A DNA stretch of 64,000 nucleotides. Origin: an uncultured Paracoccaceae bacterium. Its GTDB lineage: Bacteria > Pseudomonadota > Alphaproteobacteria > Rhodobacterales > Rhodobacteraceae. A program made the translations under genes and the position numbers. The notes beneath the pieces were generated by a model. It saw only the letters and a list, made by a program, of their open reading frames with translations. It made no database searches and was not told the DNA's origin. The stretch is taken from positions 1 to 64,000 of the forward strand of contig CANLND010000020.1 of the NCBI GenBank assembly GCA_947492585.1, given 5' to 3'. This document shows positions 20,054 through 30,476 of this stretch, one piece after another (position 1 is the first letter of the stretch; every line of letters begins with the position of its first letter).

Positions 20054-22561
20054 ATGAAAACCGAAGTCAAAGCTCTGGTTGTTGGTGGCGGTGCCGTCGG
20101 AGCCTCGATTGCTTATCATCTGGCCAAGGCTGGCTGGGACGATGTCATGCTGATCGAGCGGGATGAGCTGACCTCGGGCTCAACCTGGCATGCAGCTGGC
20201 CTTTTGCCATTGTTTAACATGTCTTATGCGACGACTCATATTCACCAGTATTCGGTAGATTTCTACAAGACGCTGGAAGAAGAGACTGGTCTGAACGCAG
20301 GTTTTGCTGTCGTCGGCAATCTGCGCATGGCGCAGACACAGGAGCGCATGGACGAATATATGCTCTATGCATCGACCGCAGAAACTTGCGGTGTGTCATA
20401 CGAGTGGCTCTCTCCGGATGAGATCAAAGAGCGCTGGCCGCTGATCAAAACAGATGATCTGAAAGGTGCGATCTTTCACACCGAAGATGGGTACATCAAC
20501 CCAGCTGATGTGACACAGGCCATGGCCAAAGGCGCGCGCCAGCGTGGTGTGGACATTGTTCGCAGATTGCAGGCTGACGCCTTCCACTGGACCGGTACGC
20601 ACTGGGAAGTTACCTGCACCAAGATGGTCGAAAAGGGCGGCAACCTTGTCCCTGGCGACGAACAGGTGGTGATCACTGCGGAACACGTTGTGACGGCGTC
20701 CGGCAACCACGCGCAGCGTACGGCTAAAATGCTTGGCATCAAAATTCCTGCTGTGCCGGTGGAACACCAGTTCATCGTCACCGATGTGGACCCGGCACTG
20801 GAAGCCTACCGTGCGGCGGGGAACGCCGAGCACCCGGTGATCCGTGACGCTGATGCGCAATCATATGTTCGCGAAGAGCGTGGCGGGTGGATCCTTGGCG
20901 TCTATGAAAAAGACGCCCCAGCCTGCTTTGAACATGGCGTGCCGGACAGCTTCCGCGCGGACCTGTTCCCGCTGGAACTGGAACGCATCGAAGAGCAGTA
21001 TATGGCGATGATTCACCGTATGCCTTCAACCGAGGACTGCGGCCTGAAAGACGACTTCAACGGTCCAATCTGCTACACACCTGACGGCAACCCACTGGTT
21101 GGTCCGGCCCCCGGCCTACGCAACATGTGGCTGGCCGAAGGTTTCTCGTTTGGCATCACCGCGGCGGGCGGCACTGGTTATTATCTGGCGCAGATGATGG
21201 TCAATGGCGAAGCCGAGATCGATATGGCAAGCCTCGACCCCAAGCGTTACAGCCAGAGCTGGATGACCACGGAATTTGCATCGCGCAAAAACGAAGAATG
21301 CTACGACCACGTTTACGTTTTGCACCACCCGGACGAAGAACGCCCGGCGGCTCGGCCTTTGCGGACCTCGCCAGCGTTTGATCGTCAAAAAGAACGCGGC
21401 GCGCAATTTGGCTGGGTGAACGGTTGGGAACGTCCGAACTATTTTGGACCACTGGATGCCCCTGAGAATTTCGACCATGATGCGCGCTCGTTCCGTCGCG
21501 GCGGCTGGTGGCAGCACGCGGTTGATGAGGCAAAAGCCATCCGTGAAGGTGTTGGCCTTGTGGATGCAACCGCCTTTACCAAACATGTGGTCAAAGGCCC
21601 CGGTGCCACCCAGTTCCTGGATTGGTTCACCTGTAACAAACTGCCCAAAATTGGCCGTATCAATCTGACCTACGCACTGACAGCGGCGGGGACAACGCGC
21701 ACAGAATACACCATCGTGCGCAACGGCGAGAATAACTATTATCTCGTGTCTGCCGGTGCTTGGACTGAATACGATGCCGACTTCCTGCGCAAGGCAGCTG
21801 CCGACAAGATGGAGGAGTTCGGGTACATCGAGATCCAGGATGTCACCACCCAATGGGGCGTCTTTGCTATCGCGGGTCCCAAGTCGCGTGATGTGCTGAA
21901 AGAGGTGATTGTTGACGCTGATCCTGAAACGGCGCTGTCGAACAAACGCTTCCCATGGCTGTCGGCCAAGCAGATCGAACTGGGCATGTGCCCGGTGAAC
22001 GCGATCCGCGTTGCCTATACCGGCGAACTTGGTTGGGAACTGCACCACCCGATGGAAATGCAGAACTACCTGTTCGATCTGCTGGAAAAGGCGGGCGAAA
22101 AGCACGGTATGAAGCTGGTCGGCGCCCGCGCTCAGAACTGGCTGCGTCAGGAGAAATCCTACCGCGCGTTTGGCAACGAACTGGGCCGTGATGCAACTCC
22201 GGCTGAGGCTGACTTGCCGCGCTTCATTGACCTGTCCAAGGATTTCAACGGCAAAGAGGCCATGGTTGAGACCGGTGTTCGGTTCAAATGTGTGACCTTG
22301 CTGATTGACGGCCCGTCGGATGCGGATCCATGGGGACGTGAGGTGCTGTATACACCCGAAGGCACGCGCGTGGGTCGTTTGACGTCCGGCGGCTATTCGG
22401 TGGCGTTTGAGAAGAGCATCGGCATGGGCTATGTGCGCCCCGAGGATGCTGTCGAAGGCACCAAACTGAAGGTCAAAATGCAGGATAAGTTGTGGGACGC
22501 GATTGTGACCTGTGACAGCCCGTATGATCCGAAGAACGAAACCATCCGCAAAAACGGCTGA
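20054..22561 (+). CDS. GcvT-family FAD-dependent oxidoreductase (dimethylglycine/sarcosine dehydrogenase-like)
   Basis: N-terminal DAO domain (ALVVGGGAVGASIAYHLAKAGW), C-terminal GcvT/aminomethyltransferase domain (YTGELGWELHHPMEMQNYLFD...). Start at 20054. Confidence 0.88.
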   Translation: MKTEVKALVVGGGAVGASIAYHLAKAGWDDVMLIERDELTSGSTWHAAGLLPLFNMSYATTHIHQYSVDFYKTLEEETGLNAGFAVVGNLRMAQTQERMDEYMLYASTAETCGVSYEWLSPDEIKERWPLIKTDDLKGAIFHTEDGYINPADVTQAMAKGARQRGVDIVRRLQADAFHWTGTHWEVTCTKMVEKGGNLVPGDEQVVITAEHVVTASGNHAQRTAKMLGIKIPAVPVEHQFIVTDVDPALEAYRAAGNAEHPVIRDADAQSYVREERGGWILGVYEKDAPACFEHGVPDSFRADLFPLELERIEEQYMAMIHRMPSTEDCGLKDDFNGPICYTPDGNPLVGPAPGLRNMWLAEGFSFGITAAGGTGYYLAQMMVNGEAEIDMASLDPKRYSQSWMTTEFASRKNEECYDHVYVLHHPDEERPAARPLRTSPAFDRQKERGAQFGWVNGWERPNYFGPLDAPENFDHDARSFRRGGWWQHAVDEAKAIREGVGLVDATAFTKHVVKGPGATQFLDWFTCNKLPKIGRINLTYALTAAGTTRTEYTIVRNGENNYYLVSAGAWTEYDADFLRKAAADKMEEFGYIEIQDVTTQWGVFAIAGPKSRDVLKEVIVDADPETALSNKRFPWLSAKQIELGMCPVNAIRVAYTGELGWELHHPMEMQNYLFDLLEKAGEKHGMKLVGARAQNWLRQEKSYRAFGNELGRDATPAEADLPRFIDLSKDFNGKEAMVETGVRFKCVTLLIDGPSDADPWGREVLYTPEGTRVGRLTSGGYSVAFEKSIGMGYVRPEDAVEGTKLKVKMQDKLWDAIVTCDSPYDPKNETIRKNG

Positions 22562-22581
22562 TCTTGTTCACACGGCATTCA

Positions 22582-22611
22582 AAGCCCCGGTCATTTGGCC
22601 GGGGCTTTTTT
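22582..22611 (+). terminator. Rho-independent terminator
   Basis: AAGCCCCGG TCATTTGG CCGGGGCTTTTTTG immediately downstream of the 22561 stop. Confidence 0.9.
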
Positions 22612-22686
22612 GTTGCAAGTGCCGCGCAACGGCGGTGTCTGGATCAAATTTCGGGGGGGGCGACGGGACCGGTTTTATTACCGCGC

Positions 22687-23349
22687 TCAACGTTCTCGGC
22701 GTGTCAGAACCAGCGCAAGATTGTTTGCGGGCATTTCAACCTGCTCAAGGATGCTCAGCCCGGCCGTCTCGGCGCTCTGTGCGAGGGCGACATCATCTTT
22801 GTAACCTATATCCGGGTCATGGGCACGAAGGCCGGAATCAAATTGACGATCCCCTTCGCTGGTCAGACGACCGTTGCGGCGGAACGGCCCATATAAAACC
22901 AGTACACCCGTTGGGCAAAGCGCTTGCGCCGCCTCAGCGATCAATGTGTTTGCTTCCTCTTCGCTGATGAGATGCAGGAGGTTGACCAGAACAATGAGAT
23001 CAAACTGTTCTGCCCTCGGGCCGCTCCAACCGGGCTGTGTGGCGTCCAAAGTGACCGCAGATGCGATGTTGTCCAGTTGCGCGTCTTGTCGGTAGGCGTT
23101 GATGCTAACCAGTCGGGTCGCGTCGATCTCGGTTGGTTGCCAATGAATATCTGGCATCGCTTCGGCAAAGATCGTGACGTGCTGGCCAGTGCCGCTGGCC
23201 AATTCAAGGGCCTGTCCCTTGGGGGCTGCGACACGTCGCAACAGCCCGACCAAGGCTTGGGCGTTGCGGGCGGCGGCGGGAGCAAACAGCCGGCCCTGCG
23301 CGTCGGGGTGCGCCACCGAGGCGGAGTTGGGGGGAGGGCGTAGAGGCAT
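22687..23349 (-). CDS. DUF938-type SAM-dependent methyltransferase
   Basis: ALELASGTGQHVTIFAEAMPDIHWQPTEIDATRLVSINAYR...LIVLVNLLHLISEEEANTLI...VLVLYGPFRRNGRLTSEGDRQFD. Confidence 0.88.
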   Translation of the reverse strand: MPLRPPPNSASVAHPDAQGRLFAPAAARNAQALVGLLRRVAAPKGQALELASGTGQHVTIFAEAMPDIHWQPTEIDATRLVSINAYRQDAQLDNIASAVTLDATQPGWSGPRAEQFDLIVLVNLLHLISEEEANTLIAEAAQALCPTGVLVLYGPFRRNGRLTSEGDRQFDSGLRAHDPDIGYKDDVALAQSAETAGLSILEQVEMPANNLALVLTRRER

Positions 23350-23354
23350 GAGAA

Positions 23355-24290
23355 TTAATATTCCTCCAACCGGTCAGTGGCGGGCGCTGGGCGCGGGCTC
23401 AGCTTTGCGATTTCGCTATAGAGCTGCGCGGTCATGTCGAATTCAGCCGCTGCCAGCGAGGGTCGCAGCTGGTCAACGGAGCGCGCGGATAATATTGGGG
23501 TAGGTTGGCTGGGATGGGCGGCTGCCCAGGCCACAGCGAGGGTCGCCGGGTTTACGCCTCTTTGCTCTGCCAGCTGTGCCAGGTCGCGGGCGCAATCATG
23601 CATCCAGTCGGCACCATAGCGGGCGGCATACCTGCTGTCCTCGGACAGGCGGCCCATACCCCCAACTGCGTATTTCCCAGTCAGAAGGCCACCGCCAAGA
23701 GGCGAATAGGGCAGGGCGTTGATGCCCAGGTCCGCGCACATCGGCAGGATTTCGACTTCTGCCTGTCGTTTGACCAACGAGTACATCGGTTGCATCGCGT
23801 CAATTTTCAGATCAAACGTTGACGCCACCCAAGCGGCTTGGACGACCTGCCATGCGGCAAAATTTGACACCCCAACATAGCGGATCTGGCCCGCTTGTTT
23901 CTTGTCTGCAAACCAGTTGAGCGTGGCGCGCAGATCAGTGTGCGGATCAAAACGATGCAGATACAATAGATCGACTGTGTCCATGTTGAGTCTGCGACGG
24001 CTTTGATCAAATTGGGTCTGAAGATTTACGGGAGCCGCCCCGCCGGTATATCCAACCTTGCTGGCAATCAGCAGATCCTCGCGGCGCGGCGCGGCAAGTT
24101 GACCCAGAATCTGTTCGCTCTCGCCATCTGTGTACACCCATGCTGTATCAAAGTGACGAATGCCAGCGGCGCAGCTGGCATGAAACATCTCGGCTGACGC
24201 GGCGCTATCTGCCCGTCCCCCAAACTGCATGGTGCCATAGGCAAAGCGCCCCTGCGGCGCGCCTGAAATTGTGGTCAATGCGGTCGGCAT
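23355..24290 (-). CDS. Aldo/keto reductase
   Basis: HFDTAWVYTDGESEQILGQL, VDLLYLHRFDPHTDLRATL, IRYVGVSNFAAWQV, QPMYSLVKRQAEVEILP. Confidence 0.92.
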   Translation of the reverse strand: MPTALTTISGAPQGRFAYGTMQFGGRADSAASAEMFHASCAAGIRHFDTAWVYTDGESEQILGQLAAPRREDLLIASKVGYTGGAAPVNLQTQFDQSRRRLNMDTVDLLYLHRFDPHTDLRATLNWFADKKQAGQIRYVGVSNFAAWQVVQAAWVASTFDLKIDAMQPMYSLVKRQAEVEILPMCADLGINALPYSPLGGGLLTGKYAVGGMGRLSEDSRYAARYGADWMHDCARDLAQLAEQRGVNPATLAVAWAAAHPSQPTPILSARSVDQLRPSLAAAEFDMTAQLYSEIAKLSPRPAPATDRLEEY

Positions 24291-24836
24291 AGTGGCGTCT
24301 CCAAGTCCAGTCGTGTCGCTGGCCTAGAGGTAGAACGTGGAACCGCTGCGATCAAGTGTGAGTGAGGTTCACATAAGCGAGATGTCGACTGAACAGCCGT
24401 GGAGCAGGATTCGCCAAATATGAACTTTGGGGCTGAATCGTTAAGGTGGATCGCTGCAATTAAGGGGATCGAAAGCTGTGGGGGTGGGGGATTCGGACAC
24501 ATTTGCGCCCTATTGAGGCGTTTTCGATGGGCTGCGACCGGATTTTGTCGCGAAATACCCCGGCTGAGACACCTTTAGGCTGTGTTTTTGCAAGTTTTTA
24601 GCCTGCAGAAAGCTATTATTTTACAGACTATTGAATAGAAATTTGGTGAATTACGGCGCTTCCTGCGTATGGAAGCCCTTATTATTGCGGATATTGCTGT
24701 AATACTGGCCTCATCGTTAATAATTTATTAAGTTTGCCACATTCTGTCCACGAAACCGCCGCCCAGGGGCACGATTGGGCCTCATTCCAGCCGTACGACT
24801 GAATGAAATTGTGAACGTGGGAAGTTGGAGTGGAAT

Positions 24837-25550
24837 ATGAAACGACTTATTGCAGTTGCTGCGGCCTGCCTGACGTTGGGCATGCCCGGTAGTATCTCTG
24901 CCCAAGACCATTTGGGCAATGGAAGTAAAGTCACCGGGTGGGAAGCCGTTGGACGGCTGAACATAGCGGGACGCAACATGTGTACCGGGTCATTGATCGC
25001 ACCGAACCTTGTGCTGACGGCGGCGCATTGCCTTTATGACCCAAACAACGGCAAAGCGGTGGATCCAACGACGATCCGTTTCGAAGCCGGTCTGAACGGG
25101 CGCTATGCAAAGGCCGCGCGCAGTGTCGCCAAGGCTGTTCTGCATCCGCAGTATCAATACCGCCGGCCTGGGCAGGCTCAGATCGGCCATGATCTGGCAG
25201 TCCTTCGTCTCAGCAGCCCGATCAGTTCAGAGCAAATCCAACCCTTTGCAACGTCGTCGCGGGCCGTGCGCGGTGATGCGGTGGGGGTCATGTCATACAA
25301 CTACGTCCAAAAGAACCGACCAAATTGGGAACAGCCCTGTCATGTGCTGGCTCGAAAGGCGCAGACATTGGTGATGAGTTGTCGTGTTGATTTTGGTGCC
25401 TCTGGTGCACCAGTATTCGAAATGGTCGCGGGCCGTGCACCTCGGCTGGTGTCAGTGATCTCGGCAAAGGCAGCCATGGGCAAACGCAGAGTTTCTATTG
25501 GAACAGCGTTAGACCAAAGTTTATGGGATCTGGTGCAGCGCGCCGGTTGA
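24837..25550 (+). CDS. Trypsin-like (S1) serine protease, exported
   Basis: Signal peptide MKRLIAVAAACLTLGMPGSISA; catalytic triad motifs LTAAHC, IGHDLAVLRL, GASGAPV. Confidence 0.9.
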   Translation: MKRLIAVAAACLTLGMPGSISAQDHLGNGSKVTGWEAVGRLNIAGRNMCTGSLIAPNLVLTAAHCLYDPNNGKAVDPTTIRFEAGLNGRYAKAARSVAKAVLHPQYQYRRPGQAQIGHDLAVLRLSSPISSEQIQPFATSSRAVRGDAVGVMSYNYVQKNRPNWEQPCHVLARKAQTLVMSCRVDFGASGAPVFEMVAGRAPRLVSVISAKAAMGKRRVSIGTALDQSLWDLVQRAG

Positions 25551-25638
25551 ATCATCCTGTTCAATCTCAGTCCCATAAGACCCGCGCCAGAATGGCTGCG
25601 GGTTTTGGTTTTTTGGGGACTGTGTTTCGCGAGCGTGG

Positions 25639-26808
25639 TTAAGGTTCGCGTAGAGCGTTCTTGGATTTATAAAGCGGCTTGAGCAGGTATTGCAGGATGG
25701 TTTTACTGCCTGTTTGCAATTCCGCAATCGCCCGCATGCCAGGGCGGATCTGAATGCTTTGTTGGCGCTCAGAAAAGCTGCTGCGATCGACCTTTACTGT
25801 CACCCGATAAAAGGGTTCCGCGCGCGGATTGCGATCATCTTCAAACGTATCCGCCGACACAAAGTCCACCTTGCCCCGCAGGCTGCCATAGATCGTGTAA
25901 TCATAGGCCGAGAGTTTCACCGTAGCATCCTGACCGGGCTGAACGCTGGCGATGTTTTCTGGTTTGACCCGTGCTTCGACAAACAGCTCTTCGCCCAATG
26001 GAATGATTTCTACGATCTCTTCACCGGGGCGTAGAACACCACCAATCGTCGTGACCGCCAGACGGTTCACAATGCCCTGCATGGGGGAGGTGATGACGGT
26101 ACGGTCCAGCTGATCTCGGGCAATACGCAGTTCCTGACGGCGAGAGGTCAGCTCTTGCAGAGTCTGCGAATACTCTTCGGCCAGCATCAGTTCGTTCTGT
26201 GTGCCGATTTCGGTGAATTTTGCTGCGGCATCGTTGGCCGCTTTTTGTGCGCTGTTCACTTCGATCAAGGCCACGATGTTCTGCTTGTGAAGTCGCTGCA
26301 TGTTGGCCAGTTCTTTATTTAACTGGTCCATCACTTGTTTCGCATTTTTGCGGCGGCCGTTGTAATCAGTCTGGCGTGCATTGAGCAGCGCACGTTCTGA
26401 GGCAAAAATGCCGGGAGAACGGTCTCGAAGTTCTGGATTCACGTTAAAGGACAGCAGGCCAGAAACTTCGGCTTCCAACCGGTACTGTATGATTTCCAGC
26501 GCGTCGATTTGGTCCTGAAGATCATCCACCTTGGTGCGGAACTTGGTGTCTTGCAATTTTGCCAGAACTTGTCCGGCCTGCACAACATTGCCCTGTCGGA
26601 CATAAAGTTCCGCCAATATCCCGCCTTCAAGGTTCTGTACGATCTGTGCGCGGGAGGAGGAGACAACTTCACCATCCGCACGTACGATTTCATCGACCCA
26701 AGCAAATGTAGCCCACCCCAGAAACGCCAATAAGGCGAGGCCAACGATATAGATGATGCGGCTCGACTGCTGTGCGCTTTCGGCCAAGTCTTGCTGGGCT
26801 GAGCTCAT
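25639..26808 (-). CDS. HlyD-family type I secretion membrane fusion protein
   Basis: WVDEIVRADGEVVSSSRAQIVQNLEGGILAELYVRQGNVVQAGQVLAKL, long coiled-coil, C-terminal beta domain. Confidence 0.93.
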   Translation of the reverse strand: MSSAQQDLAESAQQSSRIIYIVGLALLAFLGWATFAWVDEIVRADGEVVSSSRAQIVQNLEGGILAELYVRQGNVVQAGQVLAKLQDTKFRTKVDDLQDQIDALEIIQYRLEAEVSGLLSFNVNPELRDRSPGIFASERALLNARQTDYNGRRKNAKQVMDQLNKELANMQRLHKQNIVALIEVNSAQKAANDAAAKFTEIGTQNELMLAEEYSQTLQELTSRRQELRIARDQLDRTVITSPMQGIVNRLAVTTIGGVLRPGEEIVEIIPLGEELFVEARVKPENIASVQPGQDATVKLSAYDYTIYGSLRGKVDFVSADTFEDDRNPRAEPFYRVTVKVDRSSFSERQQSIQIRPGMRAIAELQTGSKTILQYLLKPLYKSKNALREP

Positions 26809-29144
26809 TTTTTATCCCCAGAGGCCAGATGCGCCAGCACCTGATCTCGTGGTCCATCCACGACCATGCGACCGGCCTGCAAAATCAGCGTGCGGTTGGT
26901 CAGCTGCAAGATGGGCATTCTGTGGGTCGCAATCACCGCAGTCCGGCCCTGCAGCCATGTGTCCAGGCGGCTGACGAGCGTGCGTTCAAGCGTCTGGTCG
27001 AGCGAGGCTGTAGGTTCATCCAACAGTACAATGGACGGGTTTTGCAGCCAAAGCCGCGCCCATCCGATGGACTGGCGCTGACCAATGGACAGCCCGCCGC
27101 CCCCGTCTCCGATTTCCAGATCCAGACCCTTGTGGTGGTTGCGCACATAGGCGCCGAGACCCGCAAAATCGAGCGCAGCCATCAGACGTTCGTCATTGCG
27201 CTCCAATAGGTTCATATTGAGGTTTTCACGCAAGGACCCAGCAAACAAGCGGATGTCTTGGCTGAGGTAGCCAACATGGCGGCGCAGATCGCGGGGATCG
27301 ATTTGGTTCATGTCGGTGCCGTCGATCATCACCCGGCCCTGATCTGGTGAATACAGACCTGTCAGGAGCTTCAAAAGGGTTGATTTCCCAGAGCCGTTGA
27401 CGCCCAGAATGGCGACGCGTTGGCCGGGGGTGATCGCAACCGCAGGTACATCCACGGTGGGTGCGCCGTCATCATCATAGCGGAATACAACTTCGCGCAA
27501 TTCAAAACGACCCTCAAAGGTCTCTCGGCGCATGTAGTTGCGGTCGTCTTCTTTTTCCTGTGCGGCGTTGGCGATGGTGTCCAACCCTTCCAGCGCAGCC
27601 TTGACGTTGCTCCAGCGTGCCAGCGTGCCAGCAAACTGGGTGAGCGGCGCCAGAGTACGGCTGGTCAGGATGCCGGTGGCAATGATGGTGCCCACGGTGA
27701 ATTCACCTTTGAAGACCATGAATGTGCCAAAGACCACAGCAGAGATATAGGTGAATTGTTGAATGCCCTGTGACCAATAGGTCAGCGCGCTGGACAGGCG
27801 ACGCTGTTCAGCGGCCGAATGGGACGACAACGTGTTCAGTTCATCCCACAGGCGCAGCACGCGGTCTTCGCCACGTTGGGTTTTCAGGGTGTCCAGTTCG
27901 GTCACCACCTCATGCAGCAGACGGCCCGCCTTGGCGTTGGCGCCTTGGGTCTGGCGCGTGAGCGCGATCATCTTCCGCTGCATGAAATAGGCCGGCATCA
28001 GCATCAGGACCGCACCCAGCATGAGAACCCAGACAATGGGGCCAGCGATTGAGGCAACCAGCAATAAGAAGATGGCGATAAACGGGATATCGGCCAGCGT
28101 GGAGATAGTCGATGAGGTAAAGAACTCGCGCACAGCGCCAAAGTCGCGCATTGCCGCAAACAGGCCCGAAGGGGGCAGGGGTTTCTTGTCAGAACGCATC
28201 CCGATCAGGCGACGCATTAGGTTGCGTTGCACCGACAGTTCGATCTGACGGCCTGCCGTGTCGGTCAGACGTGCACGTGCGAGTTTCAACACACCTTCCA
28301 GGCCGATCGCAAGGAACGCTCCAACAGCCAGCACCCACAGGGTGGCCTGTGACTGGTGCGGTACGACACGGTCATAGACCTGCAAAGAGAACAGCGCGAC
28401 AGAGACGGCAAGGATATTGGCCACGAGAGAGCCAAGCATTATTTCGCCAACCTGGCGACGGTATTTTCGGAATTCACCCCAGAACCAGTGCTTGCCCTTC
28501 AGCTGCGGCGTGTGGCGCGCGGCCATCTGATCCAGCGAGGGGCGCGCGCTGAGCGTGGCACCGGTGAAAAACGGCTGAAAATCATCGACCGGAACTTCGG
28601 CGCGGTGTTCTTCACAGGTCAGATCAAAGATGCTGAGCGTGCCTTCGTCCTGTCCAAGGACCAGAACGCACTGCCCATTGTTCATCATGGCGATGGCAGG
28701 CCAGACGTCAGGGTGCAGTTTTACATTTGTTTCCATCGCCGGGTTCAACCCTGCGGCTTCCACCGCACGCGCCATGGTTTCAAAGGTCACATCGCCGGGA
28801 TTGTTGCTCCACAGGAAATCGGTGATGTCACTGATCGGAGTTTCGACCCCGTTCATCGCCGTCAGCGTCGAGACCAGCGTGGCGCGGTGCTGGATGCGAG
28901 AGGATGCGCCCTCGACCAATGCGTGCACTTCTGCGTCGCCGTCGGCGCCGTCCAGCGCGATCGGCTCGATGGTCACATCTTGCGCCATGACGTCACTTGT
29001 GACGACCTCGCCATCTGCCGGTGCAGGTGCGGGAGTGTCAGCCGTGTCCTCAATATCATTGGAGACAGCACGCAAGTTGGGTTGCTTGCGTTCAGATGCG
29101 GGTGCATCCTGCTTGATCTCATCACTCGGGGTGTGCTCGTTCAA
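26805..29144 (-). CDS. Type I secretion ABC transporter (ATPase/permease)
   Basis: TM domain plus NBD: VAILGVNGSGKSTLLKLLTGLYSP, LSIGQRQSIGWARLWLQNPSIVLLDEPTASLD. ATGA overlaps with both neighbours. Confidence 0.95.
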   Translation of the reverse strand: MNEHTPSDEIKQDAPASERKQPNLRAVSNDIEDTADTPAPAPADGEVVTSDVMAQDVTIEPIALDGADGDAEVHALVEGASSRIQHRATLVSTLTAMNGVETPISDITDFLWSNNPGDVTFETMARAVEAAGLNPAMETNVKLHPDVWPAIAMMNNGQCVLVLGQDEGTLSIFDLTCEEHRAEVPVDDFQPFFTGATLSARPSLDQMAARHTPQLKGKHWFWGEFRKYRRQVGEIMLGSLVANILAVSVALFSLQVYDRVVPHQSQATLWVLAVGAFLAIGLEGVLKLARARLTDTAGRQIELSVQRNLMRRLIGMRSDKKPLPPSGLFAAMRDFGAVREFFTSSTISTLADIPFIAIFLLLVASIAGPIVWVLMLGAVLMLMPAYFMQRKMIALTRQTQGANAKAGRLLHEVVTELDTLKTQRGEDRVLRLWDELNTLSSHSAAEQRRLSSALTYWSQGIQQFTYISAVVFGTFMVFKGEFTVGTIIATGILTSRTLAPLTQFAGTLARWSNVKAALEGLDTIANAAQEKEDDRNYMRRETFEGRFELREVVFRYDDDGAPTVDVPAVAITPGQRVAILGVNGSGKSTLLKLLTGLYSPDQGRVMIDGTDMNQIDPRDLRRHVGYLSQDIRLFAGSLRENLNMNLLERNDERLMAALDFAGLGAYVRNHHKGLDLEIGDGGGGLSIGQRQSIGWARLWLQNPSIVLLDEPTASLDQTLERTLVSRLDTWLQGRTAVIATHRMPILQLTNRTLILQAGRMVVDGPRDQVLAHLASGDKK

Positions 29145-30445
29145 ATCTTGTCCCCGTCTGCCAGGAGCCCTTGATCCCGTGCCAATTCTAGTTGGATTTG
29201 GATCACTTCATATTTTGCTTCAATGCGCGCGAGCTCGCGACGGACGTATTCCTCGTAGATGTTGACCACATCCAATACGGTTCGTTGTCCGGCTTCAAAC
29301 TGCGCCTTGAACAGCTTGTAGGTGTCGCGGCTGGTGCGGGCAAGCCGAGATGTTTCTTCTTCTTGTCGTCTAAAGGAGGTCAGACGCTGCAGTTGGCGGC
29401 TGTAAGACCGGCGCGCGTCTTCTTCGGCTTCTGAAACCTGACGGCGTGCGATTTCCTTGGTGGCTTCGATGGCTTTTAGGGCGGCAGGCGTACCCAGCCC
29501 TAGAGGTTGTCCAATGCTGGCTGTGAGGCCCGCGCCAGATCCATCGCTGGTGAGATTTCCAGCCGCGGCGACTTGTGGCAGCAATCCGGCACGCTCGACT
29601 TCGGCCTGTGCGACACTGCGGTGTGCTTCGGATTGGGCAAGCAAGACCCCCATGAAGCCCGCCGCTTCGGGTGGGGTGCCGATGACCAGTTTTTGCGGCT
29701 GGACGTCAAAATCCTGTCCGGTCAGCGCATACAGCTCTGCGCGCGCGGTGGATGCTGTCTCTGATGCGGTCGACGCGCCAGAACGCAAGCCAGCGATTTT
29801 GCTTTGTACCACTTGCAGGTCGGAGCGATCTGAAACGCCCCCGTTCACGCGACCTTGTACGACGCGCTCAAATTCGCTCATTTGACGCAGGGCTTTTTCC
29901 GCAAACCGTGCTTTTTCATCGCCAAGCAGGCCATCGATATACAATTTGAGCGCAGTTTCAACTCGGCTGTTTTGATCGATCGACAGATTGACCGCAGCGA
30001 CTTCGACATCTGCGGCGGCAAAGGCACGTTCAGATTTACGGCGGCCGTTATCAAAAAGCACCTGCTCAATCAGGATGCTGGCAACCATATCCCCCAGATC
30101 CGTCAGACTGATCGTTGGTCCGATCGAGGGCAGCCAATTTTTCGCCTTGGCCTCAGCCCGCAGTTTGGCGCTGATCAATTCCGCTTCGGACGAACGAGCC
30201 GACGCATTGAGCGCGGCCTGAGCAACTGTATTGTAGATGCTGGAATCTTCCAGCAGTGATCGCCGTGCCATCAATTGTTCGATGACTTCGGATTTCTGTT
30301 TTTGATTTGACTGATCAAAATTTGTGACGGGCGCGCCCGTCGCTGATCCTGGTGCGGTTTCCGGCGCCATAAACGGCAATTGCTCCACACAGCCGGTCAA
30401 GCTGCATAGAGCAATGAGCCCACCCATTGCAAACGTCCGTTTCAT
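29141..30445 (-). CDS. TolC-family outer membrane protein
   Basis: Lipoprotein-like N-terminus (LIALCSLTGCVEQ), SIGPTISLTDLGD, coiled-coil repeats; third gene of the T1SS operon. Confidence 0.88.
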   Translation of the reverse strand: MKRTFAMGGLIALCSLTGCVEQLPFMAPETAPGSATGAPVTNFDQSNQKQKSEVIEQLMARRSLLEDSSIYNTVAQAALNASARSSEAELISAKLRAEAKAKNWLPSIGPTISLTDLGDMVASILIEQVLFDNGRRKSERAFAAADVEVAAVNLSIDQNSRVETALKLYIDGLLGDEKARFAEKALRQMSEFERVVQGRVNGGVSDRSDLQVVQSKIAGLRSGASTASETASTARAELYALTGQDFDVQPQKLVIGTPPEAAGFMGVLLAQSEAHRSVAQAEVERAGLLPQVAAAGNLTSDGSGAGLTASIGQPLGLGTPAALKAIEATKEIARRQVSEAEEDARRSYSRQLQRLTSFRRQEEETSRLARTSRDTYKLFKAQFEAGQRTVLDVVNIYEEYVRRELARIEAKYEVIQIQLELARDQGLLADGDKI

Positions 30446-30476
30446 CCTGCCCCCTTGCCCGAATTGGGCATTATAG

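Noticed and set aside
21116-22105. 329-aa minus ORF
   Set aside because: Antisense to the GcvT-family dehydrogenase; no domain motifs.
28356-29174. 272-aa plus ORF
   Set aside because: Antisense to the T1SS ABC transporter.
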